Below are positions 1-11,779 of a stretch of 64,000 nt of DNA, piece after piece (within the stretch, counting starts at the first letter, position 1; each line of letters begins with the position of its first letter). This stretch comes from Ceratopteris richardii. Taxonomy: Eukaryota > Streptophyta > Polypodiopsida > Polypodiales > Pteridaceae. The DNA is taken from NCBI GenBank assembly GCA_020310875.1, contig CM035412.1:137688761-137752760 (forward strand), in the 5' to 3' direction. Below the pieces are notes generated by a model. The model searched no databases. It was given only the letters and a program-made list of their open reading frames with translations, and was not told the DNA's origin. The translations under genes were made by a program, and so were the position numbers.

Positions 1-827
1 AAGTAGCATCAGGTTCTTGTCCTAAAGTGCAACATCATGCTCATATACATAATGCTAAGTGAACTTGATGACAATCTTACTATGTCAGTCATGCCACCTA
101 CAAGACATGTAGGCCAAAGTGGAAAGGTTATCACATTGCTTTTCGTGGAATGACTGATGCTGATGAATCATGGCTTATCAAGGATCCATTGCTAGGACAA
201 TTTGATAGTCCTCTTCAACATGTATTTGGTGGCGTTTGTGTTTTACATATCCATTTTTCAAATCAACAAATCACTGGCACAATTCATGGTTATCTACCAT
301 AATTGATATATGCTACAACTGTGTTTCTCAATGGAAAAGATTTTCAAGATTTACCTCTTAGATTCATTGAAGCTCTACAAATGTCATGGGGGATACCACA
401 AATCAAACTATCAAAGTCAGCCATTCCATCCTTCCATCCTCGTGTGAAATATTTCCAATGTTTGGAATAGGATGCCTCTTTTGTAGCAAGACCTTGAGCA
501 CTCTGCTCAAGATCTTTTTTTTTTTTTTGCGCCATTTCCTTTACCTTTCATTTGAAAGTAGGCATGCATAGGGCCACTCTACAAGGTTGTGCATAGTTAT
601 TCTTTTAGTTTTTGGCCCATCTGTTGCACTAATTACTAAGCCCCCTACTATAAAAACACCCATAAGAAATAAAAAACAGCAAAAAAACAAATACAATCTT
701 ACAAAATGTATGAAATATATGATTTTGTAGGAACTCATCAACCCCAAGGTGCATCAATGCACACACTTCCCCACAAGATGGTGACATCAACATCTATTGA
801 GGATGATAGAATCTAGAAGGGGGGAAT
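1..827 (+). mobile_element. 3' internal end of an unclassified LTR retroelement (partial)
   Basis: This stretch has no long open frame. It is read as the 3' tail of a retroelement because it ends in a polypurine tract (about 815-826, AGAAGGGGGGAA) that abuts the TGTTGGAG start of an LTR at 828. A short conceptual segment near 110-180 contains a KWKGYH-like string that vaguely recalls a chromodomain, but this is too weak to assign a family. The element's 5' part lies outside the window. It is decayed and partial. What is seen is the polypurine tract and its position; the family is unknown. Confidence 0.5.
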
Positions 828-2631
828 TGTTGGAGTATTAACTCACAACAGTAGTTATAAATGGAGAAAATGGCAAGAAGTAGGATTGGGTTGTGTCAAT
901 GAAAATATTTGTCCTTGATTCTTGTAAGTAAATGATATCTCCTTCATCTACTTTAGTTTTCCTTGTTCTTGGATAGCTTGCACTGTATTGTCTAAAGATA
1001 CTGTTTCATATTCAAGAATGTCAAATTAAAAAACAAGGCTTTGAGCTAAGGTGGAAATTAGGGATTACTTCTAAGGACAACCTCTCTTATTCCATGTAAA
1101 TATTTATTTCTTCATCCATCATGGTAATTGTAACCCAGGATCCAGTCCCTTTTTGACACTTCATCACACTTTGATCTTACTTCAACCAATTTATCTATGT
1201 GTGGTATCTTTTGAAGTGAGAGCATGTTGTTAATTGGCATACCACATGTTACAAAGAAAAGTAATATTTCCTTAGTTTTTGCATATCTTCCATGAATCTT
1301 GCCATGTATCCTTTTATTAATTACATTGTTATTTCTACCTAAAAATGTTGAGCTTTGGTTTATCTATTTCCTTGTAAAGCTTGATACTTATTTCTTTTCT
1401 CTCTGTATTTATGATCTTCAATGTGAAATTCTCTTCAGCCAATATGTTGTGATCGTCTTTGAACTTTGAGGCTGATATGTAAGACTTCCCTTTTTTCTTG
1501 TCTTTGAGTGATTCAAGCTTCCTTATATGCCATCATATCTCATGTATGTGTATTCATAGATCTTTATTCTTCCCCACTACTCCTTGGAGATTGTGAAGAT
1601 GTGGTAGAAAATGGTATGAATGCTTTGTCATCTTGATCTAATTATATGATGGGTTGTATGCTACTTCTATGTGCTTGTCTTCAAGTTCGCTTTTTTCTTG
1701 GTCAACCTTGCTTGCGCTAAATAGTGATTGAGGACTGCATCAAATGGTTCCCCTTCGCTATGTTTTTTTGGAATATTATTTATTTGTATAGTTGAGTGGT
1801 ACCAATCAATGTTAGTTGATTATGGGTGAGCTCTATAGACTTCCTCATATGTTAGCTTAGTATAGTTTTAGAGTGTTACAGAGTCTTTCAAGACACATGT
1901 CCTTCTCTAGACACCACTTATTTAGATGGTGTATAGGTAGCATGTCTTCTTTATTACTCTACTTCAAGCTTGATGATATGACCTAACCTATGAGTTCTTA
2001 ATCTAAATGGCCGTTATATTAATATAGAGAATCTCTCTCATCTTCTTTCTTTTCTCCTCATGTGTAGCCAAGACACAATGTCTTATGGGTGATCGTGTCA
2101 TGTACATTGCTTCATGATCTTGTAAGCACAAATGAACGACCTAGATTCAACCCATCATACCTACTTCTTTTGAGAGAATCTACACCATGTAAATTTCTTT
2201 TTTTTTTGCCCTATTTTTTATTGGTTCTTTGGATTTTTTCCAATTATCCAATCTATGTATCAATTGTTTATTGGACCACCATCCCATGCCAAATTTGCTT
2301 GTGTGATAGCGTGTTCTTGAGAGAAGAAACAAAGGTGTTGATGGAACAATTAAAAAAACTAGATCTAGATGAGGGATGTTGAGTTTTGCGAAATTCCCCA
2401 TGCTCTTTCCCTCATTCTCCAAGGGACATCTATGGGTTTTATGTCCATTTGGCATTTCCAAATTGTAGCTTTCTTATAATAAACGAGTTTGCTATATATG
2501 CCTATGACCCTAATAGGTTACTTATCTTTGTACATTCTCTTGGTAATACATTTAATATTGTGTGTTGTGCTCCAAGCTTCTTCTTCTTCCTTGTGCTGTT
2601 CACGTGCTTTTGCGGACTTCAAACTCCAACA
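828..2631 (+). repeat. LTR, 1.8 kb, with perfect 8-bp inverted ends
   Basis: The unit begins TGTTGGAG and ends CTCCAACA, a perfect 8-bp inverted terminus of the TG...CA type. A polypurine tract precedes it and a Met-type primer-binding site follows it, so both boundaries are supported. No second copy lies in the window, because the copia element downstream has lost its 3' end. The LTR is AT-rich, with no coding domain seen. It serves as the 3' LTR of the tail to its left and as the 5' LTR of copia element 1 to its right. Confidence 0.75.
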
Positions 2632-2633
2632 AT

Positions 2634-2651
2634 TGGTATTAGAGCAGGTCG
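2634..2651 (+). other. Primer-binding site (initiator Met-tRNA type)
   Basis: TGGTATTAGAGC begins two bases after the LTR end. It differs by one base from TGGTATCAGAGC, the complement of the plant initiator Met tRNA 3' end that primes most plant Ty1/copia elements. It fixes the LTR's 3' boundary and the plus orientation of copia element 1. Confidence 0.75.
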
Positions 2652-3740
2652 TGGCTTCATCTAGGGTGTCGTCGACACCCCTCCAATCACGGGCTCAGAA
2701 TCACATGAAATTTGGTGATCATACTCATGGCAATTAGTAGTTCAAAATTGCTTCACTTTGTAGTGTCAAAATCGGGATTTGAGCTCATTTCGGCCTCCAA
2801 ATGTACTATCGTAGTGCATATGTAGGCAATTTTTTCTTTTTGTGCCAAAGATATATACAAGTTTGGATTCACCAATATAAGCACCTCAAAGTCTACTACA
2901 GGTTTAGCAGAAATAGATAGGGTACTTTTGTTCCATGTTTTGAGATACAATCATTTTTTTGCATCAGGGTATTTTAGTTAGTGGTCTTAGCTGAAAGCAG
3001 TGATGTATTCCATATGTTGGTTGTTGAGGATAAGTTGGATGGTATGAATTACCCATTATGGGCTTATATGATGCGTCATGTATTGGTTGCAAAAGGACTA
3101 TAGCATATTGTGCAGGGTGTTGAAAAATATCTTATTACACCTGCAAACAGAGTTGCTGAAGGTGATGTAGATGGCATTGAAGCTGGTGATATTCTTCAGA
3201 TTCCTATTCGTACTGTGATTCCTACTACACCTACCACATAGATAAACTTTGATGGGATGGCAGAGATACTTAGGCACATGCATTGATAGCCTTGTCATCA
3301 AACGTACCATTATTCCTCACATTTGCTCTTATGAAATAGCAAAGGATGCTTGGGATACACTTACCACTTTATATGAGGCAAGAAATGAGGCTCGTGTTGC
3401 TTACCTCCAAAAAGATTTGGAGAGTGAACACATGAAAGGAGATTCCATGGACAGTTTTTTGACAAAGATCAAAGATTTGAAGGAGCAGTTGATTTCTGTT
3501 GATGAAGTCTTGCCTGACAGTTCACTTGTGCAAATTGTTCTGAATGGTCTTCTAGATTCGTATTAGAGTTTTGCTTCTACTCTTTGATTGATGATGAAAG
3601 GCAATCCAAATGCCTTAACATTTGAGGAATTGATCTCTGTTCTGTTGCAGGAAGATCAATCTAGGTAGAACAGGTCCATTATGAGTGTTGTAGATCAAGG
3701 TTTCCTAGCTAGGGCAAAGGTAAATGGAGCTCTCTAGTAG
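2652..3740 (+). pseudogene. Copia element 1: leader and gag
   Basis: After about 350 bp of non-coding leader, the conceptual translation from about 3000 shows the copia gag start (KLDGMNYPLWAYMM). A longer open segment at 3249-3566 carries the gag_2/UBN2 signature (AKDAWDTLTTLYEARNEAR, then SMDSFLTKIKDLKEQL). This is the capsid-like part of a Ty1/copia polyprotein. It is broken in several places. The reading is cut at 3745 by the coding-free element 3746-8931 and resumes at 8937 with the zinc knuckle. Confidence 0.8.
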
Positions 3741-3745
3741 TAGGT

Positions 3746-4405
3746 TGTTGAAGTATGGGGAGTAACCAACCCAAACCGCCTCACATGGAAGTGAGGGGCT
3801 CTTCCAAGAGGAGTTGCAAGAAGTGCAAGCAACACACACACACCCACGTCCATGAACAATGGCACCATGGCCAACGTCAAAAGGAACAAGGGAGGGCAAT
3901 GCTCACACACAAGCCAACCCCAAGTGCCAAACCCACACACATGGATCATCGCCTAGCACACAAGGAGAAATGTGGAAGCCAAATGACACCTTCTTCCATT
4001 ACCAAAATGGAGGCCAAGGCCATGGCCAAGGGACCTCCCCTTTTACAAATGAGGCTCTTCTTTATATAGAGAAGAGAGGCATATGTGAATAAAAACATGT
4101 GGTCAAAAGACCACATGTGCTAAATCAAAAAGAGGATCTTTATGTGATTTGGGAATTTCAAAAGACAACCACCTAGAGAGAGATTGGGCGCGTGGAGAAT
4201 TCCTACGTGGGATTTTTGGTTTGTTCAAAAAGGATTTGTTCAAAAAGGAAAGGCTTCAATACCATAGACTTAGGGATTTATCAAAAAGTGGTTTTAGGAG
4301 AGTGTTCATATGGACCTCTCCTAATTTACAAAAAGATGGTATTTTCATGAGGGCTCAAGGATGCCATAGCATGAGGAAAAATTATGGGCAACCCTTAGAG
4401 CAACA
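3746..4405 (-). repeat. 3' LTR of the coding-free element
   Basis: On the minus strand it begins TGTTGCTC and ends CTTCAACA. It is almost identical to 8272-8931. The polypurine tract lies directly inside it at 4406-4421. Confidence 0.93.
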
Positions 4406-4421
4406 CTTCTCCCCCTCCTAG
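4406..4421 (-). other. Polypurine tract of the coding-free element
   Basis: Read on the minus strand this is CTAGGAGGGGGAGAAG immediately before the 3' LTR's TGTTGC. It is the expected plus-strand primer and fixes the element's orientation. Confidence 0.8.
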
Positions 4422-7400
4422 ACTTTGTCGTCCTCGACAAAGCTAAGAGAAAAGTATATAATGCCGATCTGGTCCAAGTTTGGAGTCTTCAACTCTTCAA
4501 ATATGCAGCAGTTCCAATCTGAATTTTGCAAGGCTGCAAACCTTCAAATCTCTAATCCAGCAATGCTGAGCGACACAATCCCCTTGGGGGGCAGTCAGCC
4601 CAGCCTCCATCCAATGTGCCTTCTCTCCAAGCTCCAATATCTGAAATTTAAACATACACAACAAGTAGACTGAATTTTGAAAAGAACCACCAAAAAATAT
4701 AATCCCATTTTTAGTTTCCACTTCAGGGAACATCCATTGCTGCAAGACTTGCACTACAAGAGAGAACTCTGCATGACAATCTTCTTGCTCCTTGCTACTT
4801 CAAGAATTTAGCAGAAAGCATGTGTCGCACTTGAAACCAAATATCAAGTACAGCAAGAAGCACCCAAGTTTGTCATTAACACATGCAACAGGTTTTCCCC
4901 TTTGCACAATACCACAGCGAAGATAATACTTTGCTCAGATACGAAAGTCAAGAATCCATGACCTGCAAAAGACAACAAGTGTGCACCTTCCCTGCAGTAC
5001 ATTGTCCCTGTTGGTAGCTCAAAGAACTAGCACCAGATTAGGATGTGAAACATGTTGCAAGGTGAAACCTAGAGAAGTCCAATATCTGCACAAAAAGATA
5101 TTAGGCCCTGAACTCAAACATGAACCCGAACCAACACATACGTCAACCATTGTTTTTCCATTAAACATAAGTGAACATTCACTATAAAACATATGAAGAG
5201 AGCAAGTGAGTTAGAACTTCCAATAATAGTAGCTCTCTACATAAGATCCATAGATTCATGATGAGCAATTAACATGAAGACACTCATCTCATGCTCGAGG
5301 AAATCAAGGACGAGCCTAGTGCATCCATGAGGACCAACTATATTCAACTTTTTCAATGCTTCCTATAGGTGACTTGCAAAAAGGAATGCCTGCTTTAGCC
5401 CAATGAATATGTAGTTGCAAGTTTAACTTATGTGCCTGTCATCATTCACATAGGATGTGGAACCCTCATAACGTGATCTTCAAAGTAGACATGTGGGACA
5501 AATCAGGAGTCAATAGATGATTGAGTAATCAACCAAGGAGAACAACTCATTAGAATCACTCCAACTCCTCATACATAACAAAGCATTTGAACACACAAGA
5601 AAGTTATTAACTTACAATTGTAGTAGCTTCCTCCAACAGGGTCAGCAGAAAAACCCAAAGGACAAAGAGCCAATCAACCCATCAGGAACTTTGAGCTTTA
5701 AGATTTGTAGTATGACTTTCCTCATCTACATACTTAAAATACTTGGAGGTGTTACAGAACGCACTGAGTCATGAGGTAGGAGAAGTTAGCCCAATCCCAG
5801 TTACTACAAAAGATTATCCACCACATCTAATAGGCGCCCGGGCTTCATCCATAGCACCCAGGTCACATAATATAAGATGGTTTAGCATGAATGGGAATGC
5901 AACAAACAAAAGGAGCTTCGCTTTCTAAGCAAAGGAAACATGACACAGGCCATCTCCGAAGATGTTGTGTCTCCAAGGATGTTCTTTGGTCAAAGAGCTC
6001 AACTATAGTTCAAGTTCCAAATCACCTGCAAAACTTCATCCCTAGTAGTCATACTAGCAGCAATTATGGTTTTAGCCCGTGCCAATGCTATCATTCATAC
6101 GAACAAAGGAATACTCATAGTGAAGAACAATTAATGCCTCGGGTGAGTGTCTTCATATCTTATAACTGAGAGGCATAGTGGACCTGACTGAGTGACTACC
6201 TATCATGCTCATGTTGGTTGGCATTAGGTATGCATGAATACAAAAAGACTTACCGATTAACTTCCAAGAATGGACATTCACAAAGATCCAAGTTCCATAT
6301 CATTGATCGTCTAGGAGGGCTCGCATTCTGAACTTTACACACAGAAATTTCTAAAACTGAAGATAAAGCATACATCTGTGGCAACAAGGGCTGCAGTATT
6401 GCACCGAGGGTTACTTTATGCATGAAGATGTAGAAACAAAATAGCCATGAAGTTACAAAACTTATAAGACCACGGCTCCATCTGACAGAGACAGGATCTT
6501 CCCCAACCTTGTCGAATCGTCACACCTAGGTAGGACATTTCATCATGCAGAAAAAAATCTCATCACAAAGTTTCTGCGTAGATGCAAGCTGACCATAAAA
6601 TAAATGCTTAAAAAATACATAGTGTTGTCCTTGATACATTGAGCAGTATAGCAGTCATTTCCTGATAATTTCATCCATTCCAAACGCCAATCAAAAAAGT
6701 GTGAACCCGAAAAATTTTTGTAGGTTCTTCGTAAGCCTCCCTCAACATTAAGCTCGGAGAAACGCACATAAATCTCATACTATGTAAGTCACAAAAACCC
6801 CCAAGGATTCGGTTGCGCATGGACGGAGCAGCGCAGAGATTGCATGTTGTTTTGATCACAACCGAATGATACAATGAATTAACCGTGACTAACAAGAAGA
6901 TACAACATATACGGGTAGTAACTCAGGAACTCAAACTTGTCCTTGAATCAGAGAAGCCCCAGGCTAAAACCTCCATTCGTAACACATGCAGAGCAAGGTG
7001 TGTGATAAGAGACAAAGCAACGAGCAGAGCCAAGGTAATACAACACCCTATATCTTTTGAGAAAGGCAAGAGCTTCCCATGATTATAGCTCCCTTGCGCA
7101 AAGCACATGTTGCTCATGCGAACATCGAGAACCTAATGGAAAAGCTCCACTCGGGCGTCGCTTGGAGAGGGTTGCCATATTCAACTCCATACCCACCAAA
7201 AGCGTCAGACAGGGAACAAGTGAAGATACGCGCGGGGCCATGCTTAACTCCATAGCCACCGACCATAGATTCAACATGCAGGAGGCCGTAGCTTACCCTG
7301 AAACGTGAGACTGCCTAAGAGAAATAATCTACTTTGACACCCCAACCTTGATCGAAAACACAGCTCTCAACAGTCGTGAGAGAGCACAATGGCACCTAAC

Positions 7401-7538
7401 ACCACCAGATGAGCGCAACCGGAGCAGCATCCATCTGAGGAGCAATGGAGACCGCGTGAGAGAATAGACCCGAGAAGGGGGGAAGCCAAGCATAGAGCCT
7501 CCGAAGGCGAGAGAGCACACCGCAGAAGGGGAAGTAGG

Positions 7539-7640
7539 TGAAGCTCGACCCCAACACAGAGACGCGAAAGGGGGAGCAGGTGAAGCTCAACCCCGACACA
7601 GAGACGCGAAAGGGGGAGCAGATGAAGCTCAACCCCGAAA
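7539..7640 (+). repeat. 42-bp direct repeat, about 2.5 copies
   Basis: TGAAGCTC recurs at 7539, 7581 and 7623, giving a 42-bp period. The first two units are nearly identical and the third is partial. Because the unit is a multiple of three it yields a repetitive peptide frame, which is not evidence for a gene. Confidence 0.85.
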
Positions 7641-7863
7641 ATTGGAAGAAGGGGAATATGGGGAGGTTAGGCTCCTCCAACCACCCTCCTCAAGAAATGA
7701 ATGCGGGGGAAAATGAATTGGCCAACGACAACATGCAGGTACAAACAGCCCATTCAATGCGCAAGGGCTCGTCAGTTTCTTCTAAACTTTGAAAAAGATG
7801 TCGCGTTCACATGGGATAATGGGATCCGATGTGCCAAGTTTTTTCATGAAGTTATTTATTTCC

Positions 7864-7905
7864 TTATATATATATATATATTTTTTTTTTTTAATTTTTT
7901 TTTTG
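7864..7905. repeat. TA microsatellite and poly-T tract
   Basis: A run of alternating T and A is followed by two poly-T stretches broken by AA. This is low-complexity sequence inside the coding-free element. Confidence 0.9.
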
Positions 7906-8248
7906 GTTTTTCTTGGAAAGAGGGAGGACGAAGAGGGATGACTATCCTTCCCCCAATTCAAGACAGGCATCCTCACTAAGAGATGACAGAGATGGGAGAA
8001 AGCCCAGAGAATGAGTGAGTGGAAATGTGTAGATGTGAAAGAGAAAGGGAGAGAGAAGGGGGGGTAAGGGGATGTTTTTGTGCAACAAACAAAAATAAAG
8101 ATCTAAATTACTCCAAAAATTAAAAGGGAAGAGGTACCCAAGGCCAACCGAAGGCCACACGGATCCACAACTCAATCCAAGCATGAGGTGCATCCACCAA
8201 GTGTAGGCACGGCAAGCTTGAAAAAACCCAACGGTTGAAGGTCGATCA

Positions 8249-8266
8249 TCCCCGGCATCGGCGCCA
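8249..8266 (-). other. Primer-binding site (Asp-tRNA type) of the coding-free element
   Basis: On the minus strand it reads TGGCGCCGATGCCGGGGA, one base from TGGCGCCGTTGCCGGGGA, the complement of the plant Asp tRNA 3' end. It lies five bases inside the right LTR. The same primer type is used by element B and, in altered form, by A. Confidence 0.85.
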
Positions 8267-8271
8267 AATTT

Positions 8272-8931
8272 TGTTGAAGTATGGGGAGTAACCAACCCAA
8301 ACCGCCTCACATGGAAGTGAGGGGCTCTTCCAAGAGGAGTTGCAAGAAGTGCAAGCAACGCACACACACCCACGTCCATGAACAATGGCACCATGGCCAA
8401 CGTCAAAAGGAACAAGGGAGGGCAATGCTCACACACAAGCCAACCCCAAGTGCCAAACCCACACACATGGATCATCGCCTAGCACACAAGGAGAAATGTG
8501 GAAGCCAAATGACACCTTCTTCCATTACCAAAATGGAGGCCAAGGCCATGGCCAAGGGACCTCCCCTTTTACAAATGAGGCTCTTCTTTATATAGAGAAG
8601 AGAGGCATATGTGAATAAAAACATGTGGTCAAAAGACCACATGTGCTAAATCAAAAAGAGGATCTTTATGTGATTTGGGAATTTCAAAAGACAACCACCT
8701 AGAGAGAGATTGGGTGCGTGGAGAATTCCTACGTGGGATTTTTGGTTTGTTCAAAAAGGATTTGTTCAAAAAGGAAAGGCTTCAATACCATAGACTTAGG
8801 GATTTATCAAAAAGTGGTTTTAGGAGAGTGTTCATATGGACCTCTCCTAATTTACAAAAAGATGGTATTTTCATGAGGGCTCAAGGATGCCATAGCATGA
8901 GGAAAAATTATGGGCAACCCTTAGAGCAACA
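8272..8931 (-). repeat. 5' LTR of the coding-free element
   Basis: This is the partner of 3746-4405, 660 bp, with TG/CA ends. A minus-strand TATATAAAG at 8586-8594 is a candidate TATA box, preserved in both LTRs. The target duplication TAGGT follows at 8932. Confidence 0.93.
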
Positions 8932-8936
8932 TAGGT

Positions 8937-10125
8937 AAAAATATGCTAATTTTGCACAATAAAAAAGGGATGACAGAGATGAGAAAAAAAAAGGTAGAAA
9001 TTATTTTGCAAATACTCTAAAGGAAATGATCATGTCATAAAGAGTTGTCCAAAACTAGCCGTAAAAGAGGCAAAGAAGAAAGAGGCTGGAATGGTTGTTG
9101 TAGAGGCCTCTACACCCAAAACAGAGTCCGCTAATCTTGTGCAAAATGAAGAATGGGCATTTACTAATGTTTGCAGTTACTATCCATCTTCTCATGAATA
9201 GTGTATGTATGTAGTAGACTCAGATGTTTGGTACTTTGATAGTGGGGCAAACAATTACCTCACAACACAATTTTCTTCACTTTACTTGAGCTTGCCCCTA
9301 TAGGGAATACTGTCACATGCACCAACAACTCCTCATATCATGTCATAGGAGTTGGTAAGATCATTCTGGCTACTGCTCATGGTAGTTCTTTTACATTGTC
9401 AGATGCTTTATTTGTGCCAAGGATCAAGAAAAGATTGTTATCAATTTCAGCATTAGCCAAGATCAGCTTGGTTATGCAATTTGTTGATGATAGATGTACG
9501 GTTCATGATCTGTCAATTGGCAACATCGTTATTACTTCTTGCATTTTATGTCATGGGTTGTATAAGCTCATAGATTATGCAAAATCTATGAATGATTCAA
9601 CATGTGCAGTTCAAGATTCTCATGTCAAATGCAAATCTTTGGCATGCATGTTTTGGCCATCTAAATTTTGCTAGCTTGCTATGCTTGAAAAAAATATGAA
9701 ATGGTGACCTCTCTGCCCAAACGTAAGGCACCTGGTAAACATGTATGTGCAGCATTCATCCTTCCCAAAAGATGGTTCAGTTTTAGCTACTCAAAAATTG
9801 TAGCTTGTTCACTATGATGTATGTGGTCCTATGCAAACATCTTCTTTTGGGAATTATCTTTACTTTGAGACTTTTATTGATGATTTTCTAAGGCATGCAT
9901 GTGTATATCCATTGAAAGAAAAGTCCGAAGTGTTTATGTGCTTCAAATAGTTTCTGGTTTTGGTTGAAAATCTGTCAGCATGTAAAATGGGCACCCTCCA
10001 TTTTGTATATATGTCTTGTGATTTTAATGCATTTCTAGCTAGACATGGGATAAAACATTAGTGTACAGTGCAGTATACACCTCAACATAATGGAGTCGCT
10101 AAGAGGAAGAAAAATATTTGATAAC
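8937..10125 (+). pseudogene. Copia element 1: zinc knuckle, protease and integrase start
   Basis: This continues copia 1 past the inserted element. In order it shows a CCHC-type knuckle (about 9005-9050, ending GNDHVIKSCPK), the copia protease motif WYFDSGANNYLT near 9219-9275, a protease/pre-integrase segment in the open stretch 9396-9674 (LFVPRIKKRLLSISALA), and the front of the integrase core with YTPQHNGVAKRK near 10078-10110. The order gag, protease, integrase is diagnostic of Ty1/copia. It is broken in several places. The integrase is split by a gypsy scrap that starts at about 10125-10135. Confidence 0.8.
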
Positions 10126-10134
10126 TTTGTGATT

Positions 10135-10645
10135 TGACCACTTCATTTTCCCTAGTCTTGACTATGGGATTCTTAGGTCCAGAAGTGGGAATAGGGACTA
10201 GTCATTTAGCCCAATCTAGAACTACTACTAGATTGAACAAGTGGGCATTTTGCAATTCATCACATATTCCTTATGAGGCCTCTCCAGAGGTTATTCGTGA
10301 AAGATGATCCACCCTAAGGTGGGTCTTTCCTTTCTCGACTACTACTTCAAAATCATATTCCATTAGTAAGAGAAACCATCTTACTAACCTACTCATATTG
10401 CAAGGCATGTTCACAAGATAGAGCAATGCTTGGTGGTTCATTATAAACTTAAAGTCATTTGCCAACAAATAATGCCTGAATTTCTTTACTACATAGGCCA
10501 TTCCTAAGCCCTCTCTCTCGGTTGTGGTGTAATTTCTTTCAGCAATGTTTAACTGCTTACTCACATATGCTATAGGAAGATCGAAGCTACCCTCTCCAGT
10601 CAGTTGTGCTAAGACACATCCAATTGCGTAATTAGAGGCACGCAT
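10135..10645 (-). pseudogene. Scrap of gypsy RNase H lying inside copia integrase
   Basis: The open minus segment 10271-10645 encodes a Ty3/gypsy RNase H. Landmarks are ASNYAIGCVLAQ, NYTTTEREGLGM, HQALLYLV and the closing DHLSRITSGEA. It is closely related to the RNase H of elements A and B. Similarity runs on to about 10135, into the linker after RNase H. The piece has no LTR or primer site and neither edge falls at an element end. The copia integrase reads on directly on both sides, so this is an internal fragment placed there without its own integration machinery. Confidence 0.85.
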
Positions 10646-11774
10646 GGAGATGGCAAGGTGTATGGTAAAGATTCAAGCTTTACCACATAGTTTTTGGCTT
10701 GAGGTTGTTATGTGTGCAGGATATGTACTTAAGAGGTGTCCCACTAAAGCATTGTAGTCTATCACTCCATATGAGGCTTGGCATGGTTGCAAGCCATTTG
10801 TTGCTCACCTACATGTCTTTGGTTGTCTGGCATATGCATTAGTGCCTTAACAATAACGTAGAAAATTGGATGATAAAGCAATGAAATGTATTTTTTGTTG
10901 GGTATAGTTGTGAAAGCAAAGGCTATGGTCTGTATCATCCATGCATTTTGGTTAGCCATGATGTTTTTTTTTATGGAAGATGCTATTCAGCCATTACTTT
11001 CATGTACCAAGCAGACATCCGTTAGCTCCAAAGATATGTATGATACTTTGATGCCTCTTTTTACAGGTGGATAGTCTAGTGTTGGTCCTAATGATTAGCA
11101 TTTATAGTTTCACATGATGATGTAGATCATTCCATTTCTAATGTAGATTTACACGACACACTTATTGATAAGAGAACTGATATAGAGGAGGCAAAAAATA
11201 TGCCTAAATGGCTAGTGTAGACTTTGCAAGATAGCAAATTAGATACTCTTCTATCATACCGAACTCGTTGAGGCTCTCATAGTGCTTCTTTTTCATCAGA
11301 TTGCTATGCTATGGCTGCCTCTAGTCTTTGTGATGAGAATGAGTCTGTTTCATTTGATGAAGCACAAAATTCAGAAAATGGGATAGCTGTTATGCAATCA
11401 GAATATGATGCTATTATGAAAAATGATACCTGGTCTTTATGTGCTTGCCTCCGGGCAAGAAGGCCATTAGCACTAAGTGGGTATACAAGCTCAAGCATGA
11501 GCATGATGGAACAATTGACAGGTATAAGACTAGGCTTGTTGCAAAGGGTTATGCTCATGAAAGAGGCATTGATTTTGATGAGACCTTTGTTCCTACATGC
11601 CAAATGACTACTGTTCGTAGCATTTGTGCACTTGTACCTCATCATGGTTGGAATGTACATCAGTTGGACATTAAAACTACATTTTTGAATGGTGATTTGC
11701 ATGAAGAAGTGTATGTTTTTTAGCCCCGTGGCTTTGTGCAAAAAGGGCATGAAACCCAAGTGTGTAGGTTAAAA
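10646..11774 (+). pseudogene. Copia element 1: integrase end and reverse transcriptase start
   Basis: The translation resumes with the copia integrase string ARCMVKIQALPHSFW and [26 protein letters not shown]. The RVT_2-type reverse transcriptase follows at about 11310-11774 (AISTKWVYKLKHEHDGTIDR, YKTRLVAKGYAHERGIDF, then VHQLDIKTTFLNGDLHEEVY). It is broken in several places. The RT is cut at the codons for CRLKK and continues at 41575 with ALYGLKQA, which locates the 29.8 kb insertion between them. Confidence 0.85.
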
Positions 11775-11779
11775 AAGGT

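Larger units (their letters stand above)
4422..8248 (-). other. Internal region of the coding-free element, no recognisable gene
   Basis: Both strands were read. Only short frames occur, and none resembles a retroelement or host protein. The part at about 7050-7700 is visibly richer in G and C than its surroundings and holds a 42-bp repeat. A T-rich low-complexity tract lies at about 7864-7905. The origin of this DNA is unknown; transduced host sequence is possible but not shown. Confidence 0.6.
3746..8931 (-). mobile_element. Young non-autonomous LTR element without coding domains (LARD-like)
   Basis: Two 660-bp LTRs with only about two differences (roughly 99.7% identity) flank 3,866 bp that hold no gag, protease, RT or integrase. 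The 5-bp target duplication TAGGT lies at 3741-3745 and 8932-8936, exactly where copia element 1 is split. Orientation is minus: the Asp-type primer site abuts the right LTR and the polypurine tract abuts the left one. It looks structurally whole and very recent, and must have been mobilised by enzymes from another element. Its primer site resembles those of gypsy elements A and B, so a Tat/Athila-like helper is plausible. Confidence 0.9.

Noticed and set aside
1-827. KWKGYH string read as a chromodomain
   Set aside because: Only a few residues match, the aromatic cage and following helix are not seen, and the surrounding frame is poor.
3755-4092. Two plus-strand frames (104 and 77 residues) repeated identically near 8281-8618
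   Set aside because: Both copies lie within the LTRs of the coding-free element; they are repeated because the LTR is, and no protein family is recognised.
7942-8475. 177-residue minus-strand open frame spanning an LTR edge of the coding-free element
   Set aside because: It runs across the LTR/primer-site boundary, has no recognisable domain and its first half occurs in both LTRs. It is a chance frame.
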